A stretch of DNA of 40,623 nucleotides from an uncultured Planctomycetia bacterium (GCA_937871505.1 CALMPF010000025.1:1-40623); one strand, 5' to 3'; counted from the stretch's first letter, positions 1 through 8,234 are shown. The notes: a model not told the origin generated them from the letters alone. Program-made: numbers and translations.

Positions 1-29
1 CCCCATCCAGGAGTCACCGCCGACCGATC

Positions 30-78
30 TGCGCCCCGCCCCCGCTCCCGCCCCCGCCCCCGCCCCCCAACCCCCGCA
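30..78 (-). repeat. G-quadruplex-prone tract
   Basis: The plus strand carries repeated CCCCCG units followed by CCCCCC and CCCCC. The minus strand therefore has more than four runs of four or more G separated by 1-3 nt, the pattern expected of a G-quadruplex. A function is not evident. Confidence 0.4.
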
Positions 79-219
79 GGGGTCCATCCCGGCGCCCCTG
101 CCGTCCGGGTGGCGCCACATTCTGGAGCTACCGCCGCCCGACCTGCGGCCGAACCGGTGGCGGGCCCCCCGACCTCGCGAGCCCTCGACCCGCCGCCCCG
201 ATCGCTGGGAGACTGGCGT

Positions 220-309
220 TCGGGGCCGACTCCGCCGGATCGCGATCCCGCCATCGACATGCGCGCCTTCGAGCGCGAGGGCGCTCGGGGCCGACTCCGC
301 CGGATCGCG
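220..309. repeat. 25-bp direct repeat, two copies
   Basis: The same 25 bases, beginning TCGGGGCCGACTCC and ending GGATCGCG, occur at 220-244 and at 285-309. The two copies are identical and 65 bp apart (start to start). No gene boundary explains them. Confidence 0.6.
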
Positions 310-462
310 CTGCCCGCACGAGTTCGGCCGGAGGCACCGGGAGTTGGCCCCGAAGGAGCTCCCCTCCGGAAGCGCACGCGAGCGCGACCGAGCTTCCGTC
401 ACGCTTCAGCCCAAAAGCACCCGGCGCGGTCAATGAGTCTTATAACTATGGACTGATGCTCC

Positions 463-628
463 GCGCAAGGTGTGGCCATTCTCGCGCAAGGTGTGTCCTT
501 GCGCCAGCAAGGTGTGTCCTTGCGCAGGGATAAGTCCTGGAACTTCGACGCTGCTGACGTGCGCAGGGTGTGGCCATTCCCGCGCAAGGTGTGTCCTTGC
601 GCAGGCAGGGTGTGTCCTTGCGCCGGGA
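463..628. repeat. Duplicated 68-bp palindromic repeat block
   Basis: Two 68-bp copies (463-530 and 561-628) are about 90% identical and separated by 30 bp of unrelated sequence. Each copy contains one GGTGTGGCCATTC unit followed by two GGTGTGTCCTTGCGC units. At 484-504 and 582-602 the unit forms a perfect hairpin: an 8-bp stem GCGCAAGG/CCTTGCGC with loop TGTGT. The block ends about 60 bp before the pgpA start. It resembles a REP- or BIME-like intergenic element. The spacing is too irregular for CRISPR, and no partner transposase is in the window. Confidence 0.7.
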
Positions 629-675
629 CTCCTGCGGAGGGGCTGGAAGACGCACGTCCTGCGGTGAGCGGTGGT

Positions 676-688
676 TAGACTGCGGGCC
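676..688 (+). promoter_or_regulatory. Leaderless-type -10 box for pgpA
   Basis: TAGACT at 676-681 lies 7 nt before the GTG at 689. This places the expected transcription start at or next to the start codon and decides for this GTG over the in-frame GTG at 671, which would lie upstream of the box. Confidence 0.5.
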
Positions 689-1201
689 GTGCGTCTGCTG
701 CTCCTCACCGGACTTGGACTTGGCCGATCGCCCGTCGCGCCTGGAACGGCGGGGTCGCTCCTCCCGGTCGCGGTCGTCTTGGCGCTGGTGGCGATCGTCG
801 GCCCGCACTGGAGCGTCGATGGTTCGGTGGCCCTGCTCGGACTCTGTGGAGCCCTCGTCTGCGTGCGCTTCGGGGCTGACGGCGAGACCGCGTTCGGCCG
901 GAAGGACCCGCCGCAGGTGGTTGCGGACGAGGTCGCAGGACAGGCGATTCCCCTGCTGGGACTTCCATGGCGGCCCTTCGATTCACCGAGCAGCATCGCC
1001 CACAACGCGCTCCTCGCCGCCGTCGCCTTCGTGGCCTTTCGGGTCTTCGACATCGCGAAGCCACCGCCGATTCGTCGGCTTCAACGGCTGCCCGGCGGTT
1101 TCGGAATCCTGGTCGACGATCTGATCGCAGGCCTTTACGCGCTGATCGCGATCCGAGCGGCGCTCGCGTTCGGGGTCATGGAGTACTCCAGCGCCCATTG
1201 A
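689..1201 (+). CDS. pgpA: Phosphatidylglycerophosphatase A
   Basis: A 170-residue membrane phosphatase of the PgpA family. The family removes the phosphate from phosphatidylglycerophosphate to make phosphatidylglycerol at the inner membrane. Visible family motifs are GLGRSPVAPGTAGSL near the N-terminus, the acidic GRKDPPQVVADEVAGQ segment, and FRVFDIAKPPPI followed by GGFGILVDDLIAG near the C-terminus. Hydrophobic stretches between these motifs fit four membrane helices, and the length is normal for the family. The GTG at 689 is preferred because TAGACT lies 7 nt upstream; a start at 671 would add six residues. The gene stands alone on the plus strand, between the repeat block and a long non-coding spacer. 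Confidence 0.93.
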   Translation: MRLLLLTGLGLGRSPVAPGTAGSLLPVAVVLALVAIVGPHWSVDGSVALLGLCGALVCVRFGADGETAFGRKDPPQVVADEVAGQAIPLLGLPWRPFDSPSSIAHNALLAAVAFVAFRVFDIAKPPPIRRLQRLPGGFGILVDDLIAGLYALIAIRAALAFGVMEYSSAH

Positions 1202-1462
1202 CTCCGCCGCGAGGCGGTCGGAAGCGGAGCTTCTGCAAGGACAAGCGAAGCGGACGGGGCGCTGGCGGCCCCTCCGCGGGCCGTCAAGCCCCCACTCGAT
1301 GAAACGAGCTGCGAGCTTCGACGCGGCAGAACGCCGCTTCCGGTCGCCGCAGCAGGAGCCAAGCGACGCTCGGTGTCGGCGCACCAGCGCAGGAGGCGGC
1401 GCCGCGGGGGGGCCTGACACCCGCTCCGGGATCACTCGACCGTCGAGAACCGCCCAAGGTCC

Positions 1463-1565
1463 AGCGGCACCGGACGCCCTTCGAAGGGATCGCGCGGTGT
1501 TGTGAACGAGGACGTCAAGGCCACCCTTGATCAGCGGCGCCGGTTGCCCTTCGACGGGATCGCGC
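1463..1565. repeat. 33-bp imperfect direct repeat, two copies
   Basis: The copies at 1463-1495 and 1533-1565 differ at 4 of 33 positions. Both contain a near-palindromic core, CCCTTCGAAGGGAT in the first and CCCTTCGACGGGAT in the second, followed by CGCGC. Confidence 0.6.
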
Positions 1566-1860
1566 ACCCTCTGCGATGCCGACGCCTTGGCGCCATCGCG
1601 CTGCCTGCCGCAGGCGCCCGCTGCCTCGCGTCGGCTCCGGATGATCGCCGCTGCCTGCCGAGGACAGCCACGCGACCGCCACGGCGGGCGCGGCGAGGAG
1701 CGCCGCGCGGCCCCGTGCGGTCGCCCGAGCTGGGAAGCCGGATCCAGAGGCGGCGGCGAGGCCTGCCGGCCACCGATGCGAACCCGGCCTCGAGGCAGCA
1801 TGGACGCTCGATCTCGGCAGGCGCGACGACTCGCTTCGGTCGCGCCGACGACGCGAGTCG

Positions 1861-1905
1861 GTCACGCTCGCGGGGGTCACGCTCGCGGGGGTCAGGTTCA
1901 CGGGC
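1861..1905. repeat. 15-bp tandem repeat
   Basis: GTCACGCTCGCGGGG occurs twice exactly (1861-1875 and 1876-1890). A degraded third copy starts GTCAGGTTCACGGGC at 1891. Confidence 0.65.
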
Positions 1906-2014
1906 GCTCGCGGGCACGGGCGCTCACGCGCACGAGAGCTCAGGCTCGCATCGCAACGCGGGATCGAGGTTCGCCCGCCTCCCCCTGGGCCGGCGAGAGT
2001 CCCGCGAGAGCCGC

Positions 2015-2069
2015 CTCAGAGCCGGGTCGGAGCCCGGTCAGAGCCGAGTCGGAGCCGAGTCAGAGCCCA
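2015..2069. repeat. 11-bp tandem repeat upstream of the pseudo-receiver gene
   Basis: Five units alternate between GTCGGAGCC and GTCAGAGCC cores with a period of about 11 bp, close to one helical turn, and end about 35 bp before the -10-like box of the next gene. Helical phasing could matter for protein binding or DNA bending, but this is only suggestive. Confidence 0.55.
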
Positions 2070-2103
2070 GCGAGAAACGGCGAAGGCGTGGCGAGATTGC
2101 GGC

Positions 2104-2115
2104 GACAATGCAGCG
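2104..2115 (+). promoter_or_regulatory. Possible leaderless -10 box
   Basis: GACAAT at 2104-2109 lies 6 nt before the ATG at 2116. It is a weaker match than the TAnnnT boxes of other genes here but sits at the same distance. Confidence 0.35.
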
Positions 2116-2463
2116 ATGCTCCTCTACGCCACCGACCTGATCTTCACGACCCGAATCAGCGCCGAAGCGCGAGCGCAGGGCGCCAGGCTCGAGATTGCGC
2201 GCGGGCTGACTTCGATGGAGGGGCGCCTCGCCGATTCCCCCGAGCTGGTCATCGTCGATCTCGACGCAGATGACGCGGTCGCGGCGATCTCCGCCGCCGC
2301 CGCCACCTCGCCGCGCCCGCGCATCGTCGCCTTCGTCGCGCACGTCAGGGCCGACCTCGCCGCCGAGGCCCGCAGCGCCGGGGCGGACGAGGTTCTCGCT
2401 CGCTCCGCGTTCGTGGCGCGGCTTCCGGGGTTGGTCGCGTCGCTCGGCCAGCCCCCGGCGTGA
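2116..2463 (+). CDS. Receiver-like (pseudo-response-regulator) protein
   Basis: A 115-residue stand-alone protein with the alternating beta/alpha pattern of a response-regulator receiver domain. The third-strand motif VIVDLDADD would carry the phospho-acceptor Asp. The N-terminal acidic pair is reduced to a single Asp in LLYATDLIFTTRI, and the usual KP signature near the C-terminus is replaced by LARSAF. It is therefore probably a degenerate receiver that does not follow standard phosphotransfer. No output domain or histidine kinase is nearby. It converges on lysA. Partner and signal are unknown. Confidence 0.7.
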   Translation: MLLYATDLIFTTRISAEARAQGARLEIARGLTSMEGRLADSPELVIVDLDADDAVAAISAAAATSPRPRIVAFVAHVRADLAAEARSAGADEVLARSAFVARLPGLVASLGQPPA

Positions 2464-2624
2464 CGGCCGATGCGCTGAGCGCTCGAGGCTGGCCGCACCT
2501 TCGTCGCTCCCCATCCGAGGCTCGTTGCCGCTGGGCGGGCCGCGATCGCGAGCGGCTCGACAGCGCCGCGTGCTCCGTCGATCCCTGCGCGGACCCGGCG
2601 CGCGGCAACCGACGTCCCCGCCGA

Positions 2625-3962
2625 TCAGGCCTGCGCCGTCGCGGGCGCTCCCGCCGCAGCGTCCGTCAGCGCCTCGGAGCGTTCGAGCGCGACCAGCTCT
2701 TCGAAGCTCTCGCGCCGTCGCACAAGCCGCCACGTCGAGCCGTCGACCAGCACCTCCGCCGGGAGCGGCTGCGTGTTGTAGTGATTGGCCATGCTCATCC
2801 CGTAGGCCCCGGCGGTGAAGACCGCCAGGAGATCGCCGCGCCGCAGCGGCGGGAGCGGACGGTCCTGCGCGAGGAAGTCGCCGCTCTCGCAGATCGGACC
2901 GACCACATCCATCGGCACGAGCCCCGCGAGGCCCATCTCCTTCTGGCGGCGTGCGGGGACGAACTCCGCACCCGGCGCCGCAGGCCAGATGAAGTGAAAT
3001 GAGCCGTAGTGGCTCGGCCGCAGCAGGGCGTTCATCCCTGCGTCGCAGATGGCGAAGGTCTTCTCGCCCGAGGACTTCATGTAGAGCACGCGGAGCAGCA
3101 GGATGCCCGCGTTGGCGATGATCGTCCGGCCCGGCTCGAGGACGATCCGCAGTCCGGCCTCGACCCGCTCGCGGAGGAGCGGGACGATCGCCGCCGCGTA
3201 CTCGGCGGCGGGAGGTGACTGGTCGCTCTCGTAGTCGGCGCCGAAGCCGCCGCCGAGGTCGAGCCACTCGACGGCCTGGTCGATCCGCGCGAGCTCGTCG
3301 ATGAGCGCAAGCGTCTTCACGATCGCATCGACGTAGGGCTCCGTCGAGTAGATCGGGGACCCGAGGTGAAGATGCAGTCCGACCAGCCGCGCATACGGGT
3401 CGCGGCCGTAGCGTCCGAAGAAGGCGCGCGCCCGCTCGATGTCGACGCCGAACTTGGTCTCCTTCCTCCCCGTCGACGTGTACCGATGCGTGCGCGGATC
3501 GACGTCCGGGTTGATCCGCAGCGCACACCGAACGACGGTCCGTTCCTGCGCGGCGAGCCGCGCGATGTTCTCGAATTCCTCCTCGCTCTCGACGTTGAGC
3601 AGGCCGATGCCCGCGCGGATCGCCGCGAGGATCTCGGCGTCGCTCTTGCCGACGCCCGCGTAGACGCAGCGCGACGCATCGACGCCCGCGGCGAGGGCGC
3701 GGTGGAGCTCTCCGCCGCTGACGACATCCATCCCCGCGCCGAGCTCGCCGAGCAGCCGGCAGACCGAGAGGTTGCCGCAGGATTTCACCGAGTAGCAGAT
3801 GAGCGGCCGGAGCGGCGCGAAGGCGCTGCGCAGCCGCTCGAAGTGGCTCCGGATCGTGGCCGCCGAGTAGACGTAGGTCGGCGTTCCCGCCGCCTTGGCG
3901 ATCTCCGCGACCGCAACGCCCTCCGCGTGGAGGGCGCCATCGACGTACTGAAAGTGATCCAT
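2625..3962 (-). CDS. lysA: Diaminopimelate decarboxylase
   Basis: A 445-residue PLP enzyme of the alanine-racemase-fold decarboxylases. It converts meso-diaminopimelate to L-lysine, the last step of lysine synthesis. The PLP lysine is K60 in CYSVKSCGN. Other landmarks are HLHLGSPI, the glycine-rich GGGFGADY, the phosphate-binding EPGRTIIANAG, the active-site GPICESGDFL cysteine loop and GAYGMSMANHYN near the end. Length and motif order are normal. The ATG at 3962 has TACGCT 8 nt upstream. It follows the oxidoreductase gene on the same strand after 233 bp and probably has its own promoter. Confidence 0.96.
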   Translation of the reverse strand: MDHFQYVDGALHAEGVAVAEIAKAAGTPTYVYSAATIRSHFERLRSAFAPLRPLICYSVKSCGNLSVCRLLGELGAGMDVVSGGELHRALAAGVDASRCVYAGVGKSDAEILAAIRAGIGLLNVESEEEFENIARLAAQERTVVRCALRINPDVDPRTHRYTSTGRKETKFGVDIERARAFFGRYGRDPYARLVGLHLHLGSPIYSTEPYVDAIVKTLALIDELARIDQAVEWLDLGGGFGADYESDQSPPAAEYAAAIVPLLRERVEAGLRIVLEPGRTIIANAGILLLRVLYMKSSGEKTFAICDAGMNALLRPSHYGSFHFIWPAAPGAEFVPARRQKEMGLAGLVPMDVVGPICESGDFLAQDRPLPPLRRGDLLAVFTAGAYGMSMANHYNTQPLPAEVLVDGSTWRLVRRRESFEELVALERSEALTDAAAGAPATAQA

Positions 3963-3976
3963 GAACGCGGAGCGTA
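3963..3976 (-). promoter_or_regulatory. Leaderless-type -10 box for lysA
   Basis: On the minus strand TACGCT (plus positions 3971-3976) lies 8 nt before the lysA ATG. Confidence 0.45.
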
Positions 3977-4195
3977 GGTCGCGGCCGCCGCAGCTTCGCG
4001 CCGCCGAGAAAGCTGCGCCGCCGAGCCGCCCGAGGTCGGGGCTGCGTTCCGGCGCGCACCTCCCCGGCGGGACCAGCCGCCGCGCGGCGCCAGGGAGGCC
4101 GACGGCGCTCCGTGACGCCGTCTCCCGTCGCCGCGGCCCGGACGGCCGCGGAGCCCGGCGACCCGGCGGTCCGCCCTGCCGACAGGTTCCGCCCG

Positions 4196-5407
4196 TCACT
4201 CCAGCGCGACGGCCACCGACTCGCGCCGGCGGGCGCAGCGCAGCGCAGCGTCGAGCACGCACTGGGTCTTCCACGCGTCCTCGAAGTCCGGCAGCGGAAC
4301 GCGCAGCGCATCCCCCGCGAGGGACTGCGCGATGTCGGCAGCCTCGCTCACGAAGCCGTGCTCGTATCCGATGACGTGCGCCGCGGGCCAGTACGCCTCG
4401 ACCCAAGGGTGCTCCCCGGCGACCGTGCACATGATGCGGCTCCATCCCCGCTCGCCGGGAGGCAGCGTCGCATCCCACCAGAGCAGCTCGTTCATCCGCT
4501 CGAAGTCGAAGATGATCGAACCGCGATGGCCGTTGATCTCGATGCGGTTGCGGTTCTGGTTTCCCGTCGCCAGCCGGGTGGCCTCGAAGCTCGCGACGGC
4601 GCCTCCCGAGAGCCGGGCGAGGAAGAGGACGCAGTCGTCGACCGTGGATCGCCGGCGTGCGGGGCGCGCGGCGGGCCGGCGCGGCGCGGCGCCGATCGCG
4701 GCGCGGCGCTCGACGATGAACGTGTGCTCGATCGCGCCGTGAATCGACACGATCTCCTCGTCGGTGATGAACCTGGCCATGTCCACGATGTGGGCATTGA
4801 GGTCGCCGTGAGCGCCGCTGCCGGCCTCGGCGGCGTCGAATCGCCAGGACATCGGCGTCTCCGGTCCGCCCCACTCCTGGAGATACGCGGCGCGGACGTG
4901 GAAGAGGTCGCCGAGCCGGCCCTTCTGGACCAGCTCGCGCGCGAAGGCGACGGCCGGGCAGCGGCGGTAGTTGAACCAGACGAACGTGCGCAGACCGCGA
5001 CGGCGGGCCGCGCGGGCGGCGTCGCGCATGGCGCGGGCGTCCTCGAGGGTGCCCGCCAGCGGCTTCTCGCACGCGACGTGGCGCCCGGATTCGAGCGCCG
5101 CGATCGACTGCTCCGCATGGAGCGCGTTGGGCGTGGCGACGTCGATCAGCTCGATCGCCGGATCTTCCAGAAGCTCGCGCCACTGCGAGACCGCGCGCGA
5201 CCATCCCCAGCGGGTCGCGAAGGCCGCCGCCATCCCCGCATCGCGCCCGGCGACGGCGATCATCCGCGGGGCGCGGCGCAGGTCGAAGAAGTGCGCGGCG
5301 CTCGACCATGCGTTGGAATGCGCCCGGCCCATGAAGCGGGTGCCGATCAGGCCGACTCCGAGCGGCCTGTCATCGGCGCCGGGCTCGCCGCTCCCGGATC
5401 GCGGCAC
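4196..5407 (-). CDS. Gfo/Idh/MocA-family oxidoreductase
   Basis: About 403 residues. The N-terminal Rossmann domain begins with GVGLIGTRFMG (residues 17-27) and contains VATPNALHAE and the family's conserved CEKP at 113-116, whose Lys is catalytic in relatives. The C-terminal substrate domain has GDLNAHIVDMARF, with the His and Asp expected at the active site, and GHRGSIIFDFERMNELLWW. Members oxidise or reduce sugars, inositols and related alcohols with NAD(P); the substrate cannot be read from the sequence. No in-frame ATG is available before the Rossmann motif, so GTG at 5407 is proposed, which is not certain. An Arg/Ala/Pro-rich insert near residues 230-245 is unusual. Confidence 0.88.
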   Translation of the reverse strand: MPRSGSGEPGADDRPLGVGLIGTRFMGRAHSNAWSSAAHFFDLRRAPRMIAVAGRDAGMAAAFATRWGWSRAVSQWRELLEDPAIELIDVATPNALHAEQSIAALESGRHVACEKPLAGTLEDARAMRDAARAARRRGLRTFVWFNYRRCPAVAFARELVQKGRLGDLFHVRAAYLQEWGGPETPMSWRFDAAEAGSGAHGDLNAHIVDMARFITDEEIVSIHGAIEHTFIVERRAAIGAAPRRPAARPARRRSTVDDCVLFLARLSGGAVASFEATRLATGNQNRNRIEINGHRGSIIFDFERMNELLWWDATLPPGERGWSRIMCTVAGEHPWVEAYWPAAHVIGYEHGFVSEAADIAQSLAGDALRVPLPDFEDAWKTQCVLDAALRCARRRESVAVALE

Positions 5408-5490
5408 GGCGCCGCTGCGGCGGCGTTCCGCCCGCCCTCGCGCTGCGGGCGCGTCGCGCTGCGAGCGAGCTCCCGCTGAGCGACCGCCGC

Positions 5491-6033
5491 TCACGGCCGC
5501 GCCGCCCCGCGATGGTCGCCTGCCGAGAGGGCTCCCGCGCCGCCGGCGGTCTCGTCGGCGGGCTCGCCGGCCGCCGCGAAGGTGGCGCCGCTCTCGATGT
5601 AGCAGTTCCACAGGGACCCGGGCGCGAACGACTCCAGCGGCTGATCGACGAGCAGCTCGAGCCGGATCGGAATGCCGACGTCCAGGAGCACCGAGCGACG
5701 GGATCCGTCGACGGCGAGCACGGCGCCCTGCACGATGCGGGGGACGCCGTCGATGGGCTCGATGAACCGGCCGCCCGCCGCCGCGGGGTGCAGGCGGAGC
5801 GCCCGACCGGCGACGCGCCCCGCGATGCGCCGACCGAGCCTGGCGCGGATCGCCGGCAGCGGCGAGATCGGCCGCAACCACAGGCGGTACTCGGTTCCGG
5901 GGACGGCGATCACCACGCGCCCCTCATCCGCCTCGACGACGGTCGCGCGGAACTCGTCGGTCTCCGGCTGGCGCCCGCTGGCGGCGCTGACGACCGGCGC
6001 GAGGGTCTCGATGGGCGGCGTGAGAGAGGTCAT
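5491..6033 (-). CDS. Conserved-looking protein of unknown function
   Basis: A 180-residue protein I do not recognise. It lacks a signal peptide and membrane segments. Two stretches (about residues 30-75 and 115-165) have similar alternating hydrophobic patterns, beginning RATVVEADEGRVVIAVPG and VQGAVLAVDGSRRSVLLDVG, so it may contain two related beta-barrel-like halves. WNCYIESGATF near the C-terminus is a distinctive motif. It reads as a real gene because it keeps a coherent protein-like composition on the strand of its neighbours. The start is the ATG at 6033; an in-frame ATG 24 codons upstream is less likely because it adds an Arg/Pro-rich tail. Confidence 0.6.
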   Translation of the reverse strand: MTSLTPPIETLAPVVSAASGRQPETDEFRATVVEADEGRVVIAVPGTEYRLWLRPISPLPAIRARLGRRIAGRVAGRALRLHPAAAGGRFIEPIDGVPRIVQGAVLAVDGSRRSVLLDVGIPIRLELLVDQPLESFAPGSLWNCYIESGATFAAAGEPADETAGGAGALSAGDHRGAARP

Positions 6034-6226
6034 GTCTTCGGTGGTGTTCGAGCGAACGGAGTTCCGGCGCGGGAGCGGGGCGAAGCGCCGGAGCGACTGC
6101 GGCAAGCGTGCCGAGGCGAGCGGGGATGCGCATCAAGAGGCCCATGCACGGTCCGTCAACGCACCCGCGCCCCCGGCGACGGCGTCAACAGGCGACATGC
6201 CGGCGCCGCCCTGGGCGCTCGACGCC

Positions 6227-7615
6227 TCATCCGCGCGAGGGCATCGTGAAGGTCCGGCCCGGCTCGTCGACGCGCCCGTTCAGGCCGATCGAGCGCTTGG
6301 TCACGGCGGTCGCACCCTTGATGCGGGTGCCGAACTCGAGCGAGCCGGAGACGAACCCGCTCGCGTTTCCGACGGTTCCGGAGATGACGATCTTGTAGCC
6401 CTTGACCTCGGGCTTCTCGGGGTCGACGTAGGGCAGGATCTCGAAGGAACCTGCGAAGTCCGCCACGCCGCGGTTGGTCGACGAGAGCAGCTCGAGCTTC
6501 GGGTCGACGATCTCGAACTCCTCGCCATCGACGCTGGTGATGATCGTCTCGCCCTTGACCAAGTCGCCATAGTGGCTCTGGCCGAGCTGGATGATGTACG
6601 CGCTGGCGCGGATGTCGTCGACCACCGTGGCGAGGATCCGGACCGGAAGCCGCTTCGAGACGGGCTCTCCGTTGTCGAGCTTGCCGACGACCTCGATCTC
6701 GACGAGGCCTGTCCGGAAGAACCCCCACGGCGCATCGGGGCCGATGGAAACCTCCACGCCCGCCTTGCCCTCGCGCTTCCCGAGCGGGTCGGTGAAGCTC
6801 GCCGCGATGTGCTGGGCGCGCGGATTGAGAGAGAGGTTCTGGAAGACCGTCACCGGAGCGTCGGCGACGAGCTCGAACTCCATGTGCTTGCCCTGACCGC
6901 GGCGGACCTCGCCGAGGTCGAGCGTCTGGGGCGAGAATGCGAGGACCGTGTCGACCTCGCCGATGACGCGGATGTTGACCACCTCGCCGGGGCTCTTCGC
7001 GTTGGTGAGGACCTTGAGCGACTTCGCCTGATGTCCGCCGGTCGGGGGGGTGAACGCCACCTCGATCACGCCCGACTCGCCGGGCTGGTATGTCGCCTTC
7101 GCGAAGATCGGGCGGGTGCAGCCGCAGGAGGCGACCACGTCGATCACCTGGAGCGGCGAGTCGCCGACGTTGTGGAAGCGGAAGGTGGCGTTCCGCGTCT
7201 CGGCGTTCGTCATCAGTTCGAAGTCATGATCGAGGACCTCGAACCAGATCGCCGGTCCGCCCTGGTAGGGCACGCGCGGGCCGGGAGTGCGCGGACGCAG
7301 TCCCTCGATCCGCTCATTGACCGGAGTCGCCCGGCGCTGCGGCGTCCCGGCCTGACCGGTCGCGGCCTGGCGCCCCGCCGGCGCAGCCGCCGGCCGCGCC
7401 GGCGGGGCCGCGGCCGGTCGCTCCGGGGCCGTGGCGGGCGGCCGCTGCGGCGGGGCCTGCGCGACGGCGATGCCTCCGGGCAGAGCGCCGAACTGCATCC
7501 CGATCGCCGCCGCGACCGCAGCGATGCCGCGCCGCGCTCCGAGGGCTCGAGGGGCGGTGCGGCCCGACCGCGCGAGGGGCGTCCCGGCGGTCATCGAAGA
7601 GGTGTCGAAGGGCAT
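6227..7615 (-). CDS. DUF1573-containing exported protein
   Basis: A 462-residue protein with an N-terminal export signal (a hydrophobic stretch around IAAVAAAIGMQFGALPGG), a Pro/Ala-rich linker, then Ig-like beta domains. The first carries the DUF1573 signature FRFHNVGDSPLQV followed by ASCGCT. Later repeats resemble further immunoglobulin or ASH-like folds up to the C-terminus. Proteins of this type are extracytoplasmic in Planctomycetota and Bacteroidota, with no proven function. The ATG at 7615 overlaps the 3' end of the amidotransferase gene by 25 bp and has TACACT 6 nt upstream, so it can be transcribed on its own. Confidence 0.85.
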   Translation of the reverse strand: MPFDTSSMTAGTPLARSGRTAPRALGARRGIAAVAAAIGMQFGALPGGIAVAQAPPQRPPATAPERPAAAPPARPAAAPAGRQAATGQAGTPQRRATPVNERIEGLRPRTPGPRVPYQGGPAIWFEVLDHDFELMTNAETRNATFRFHNVGDSPLQVIDVVASCGCTRPIFAKATYQPGESGVIEVAFTPPTGGHQAKSLKVLTNAKSPGEVVNIRVIGEVDTVLAFSPQTLDLGEVRRGQGKHMEFELVADAPVTVFQNLSLNPRAQHIAASFTDPLGKREGKAGVEVSIGPDAPWGFFRTGLVEIEVVGKLDNGEPVSKRLPVRILATVVDDIRASAYIIQLGQSHYGDLVKGETIITSVDGEEFEIVDPKLELLSSTNRGVADFAGSFEILPYVDPEKPEVKGYKIVISGTVGNASGFVSGSLEFGTRIKGATAVTKRSIGLNGRVDEPGRTFTMPSRG

Positions 7616-8223
7616 GGAGCCAGTGTATGACAGCCTCGCGAACGGACGAAGTTGGCAAGCAGCCTCGGTCCCTCCAGGGTCAGGAAGCTCTCGGGATGGA
7701 ACTGGACGCCGTCGAGCGGCGCCGCTCCAGGACGCCCGTCGCCCAGCCACCGCAGCCCCATGACCTCGCCCTCGGCCGTCCAGGCGCTGATCTCGAAGCT
7801 CGCCGGCACCGTGTCGCGCCGAACGATCAGCGAGTGGTAGCGCGTCGCCTGGAACGGGTTCGAGAGTCCTTCGAAGATCCCCCGACAGTCGTGGTGGATC
7901 GGCGAGGTCTTCCCGTGCATCGGCCGATCGTTGCGGCAGATGGTCATGCCATGCAGGTCGCCGATGGCCTGGTGCCCGAGACAGACTCCGAGGATCGGGA
8001 TGCGTCCGCGGAAGCGCTCGATCAACTGCGGCGACACGCCTGACTCCTTCGGTGTGCACGGCCCGGGCGAGATCACCAGCAGCGACGGTTCCAGCCGCTC
8101 GGCTGCCTCGACGTCGATGCGGTCGTTTCGCACGACCTCCAGCGGCATGGCTGGATCGACCTCCAGGAACCGCTGGACGAGGTTCCATGTGAAGGAGTCG
8201 TAGTTGTCGATCAGGAGCAGCAC
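7591..8223 (-). CDS. trpG: Glutamine amidotransferase of anthranilate/aminodeoxychorismate synthase
   Basis: A 210-residue class I glutamine amidotransferase. It begins with LLLIDNYDSFTWNL, has the SPGPCTP loop, the nucleophile C81 in GVCLGHQAIG, and H176 and E178 in VQFHPES. It supplies ammonia from glutamine to a chorismate-binding partner: TrpE for anthranilate, PabB for p-aminobenzoate, and some serve both. No trpE or pabB lies nearby, so TrpG and PabA roles cannot be separated. The start is GTG at 8223 with TACGCT 5 nt upstream. Its 3' end overlaps the DUF1573 gene. Confidence 0.9.
   Translation of the reverse strand: MLLLIDNYDSFTWNLVQRFLEVDPAMPLEVVRNDRIDVEAAERLEPSLLVISPGPCTPKESGVSPQLIERFRGRIPILGVCLGHQAIGDLHGMTICRNDRPMHGKTSPIHHDCRGIFEGLSNPFQATRYHSLIVRRDTVPASFEISAWTAEGEVMGLRWLGDGRPGAAPLDGVQFHPESFLTLEGPRLLANFVRSRGCHTLAPCPSTPLR
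7616..7627 (-). promoter_or_regulatory. Leaderless-type -10 box for the DUF1573 gene
   Basis: On the minus strand TACACT (plus 7622-7627) is 6 nt before the ATG at 7615, just downstream of the stop codon region's 3' overlap with trpG; it lies inside the trpG reading frame. Confidence 0.45.
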
Positions 8224-8234
8224 CGCCGAGCGTA
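8224..8234 (-). promoter_or_regulatory. Leaderless-type -10 box for trpG
   Basis: On the minus strand TACGCT (plus 8229-8234) is 5 nt before the GTG at 8223, supporting that GTG as the start. Confidence 0.4.

Larger units (their letters stand above)
1..688. other. Gene-poor left edge with repeats
   Basis: I see no convincing gene here. One plus-strand frame is open from the edge to 456 and could be the low-complexity end of a protein starting outside the window. Its composition (Pro, Arg, Ala and Gly with an AT-richer end) and lack of any recognisable domain argue against it. The stretch contains a C-rich tract near 30-78, a 25-bp direct repeat at 220-244 and 285-309, an AT-rich patch at 430-450 with TATAAC at 441-446, and the palindromic repeat block at 463-628. 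Confidence 0.5.
1202..2115. other. Repeat-rich non-coding spacer (914 bp)
   Basis: No frame here shows a family motif, and the open frames are Arg/Ser/Gly-rich as expected of random GC-rich DNA. Several degenerate repeats are present: a 33-bp pair at 1463-1495 and 1533-1565, a 15-bp tandem at 1861-1890, and an 11-bp tandem at about 2015-2069. The spacer is unusually long for this otherwise compact window and looks like decayed sequence. Confidence 0.55.

Noticed and set aside
1..456. C-terminal part of a proline-rich protein
   Set aside because: The frame is open to the edge but has no motif and an AT-rich, uncharacteristic end; not enough to call a gene.
463..628. CRISPR array
   Set aside because: Repeat units are unequally spaced, there is no unique spacer between most units, and no cas gene is present.
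2038..5309. Very long antisense or fused open frames over lysA and the oxidoreductase gene
   Set aside because: They are Arg/Ala/Pro-rich without motifs, as expected when stop codons are rare at high GC; the family motifs lie in another frame or only in part of the frame.
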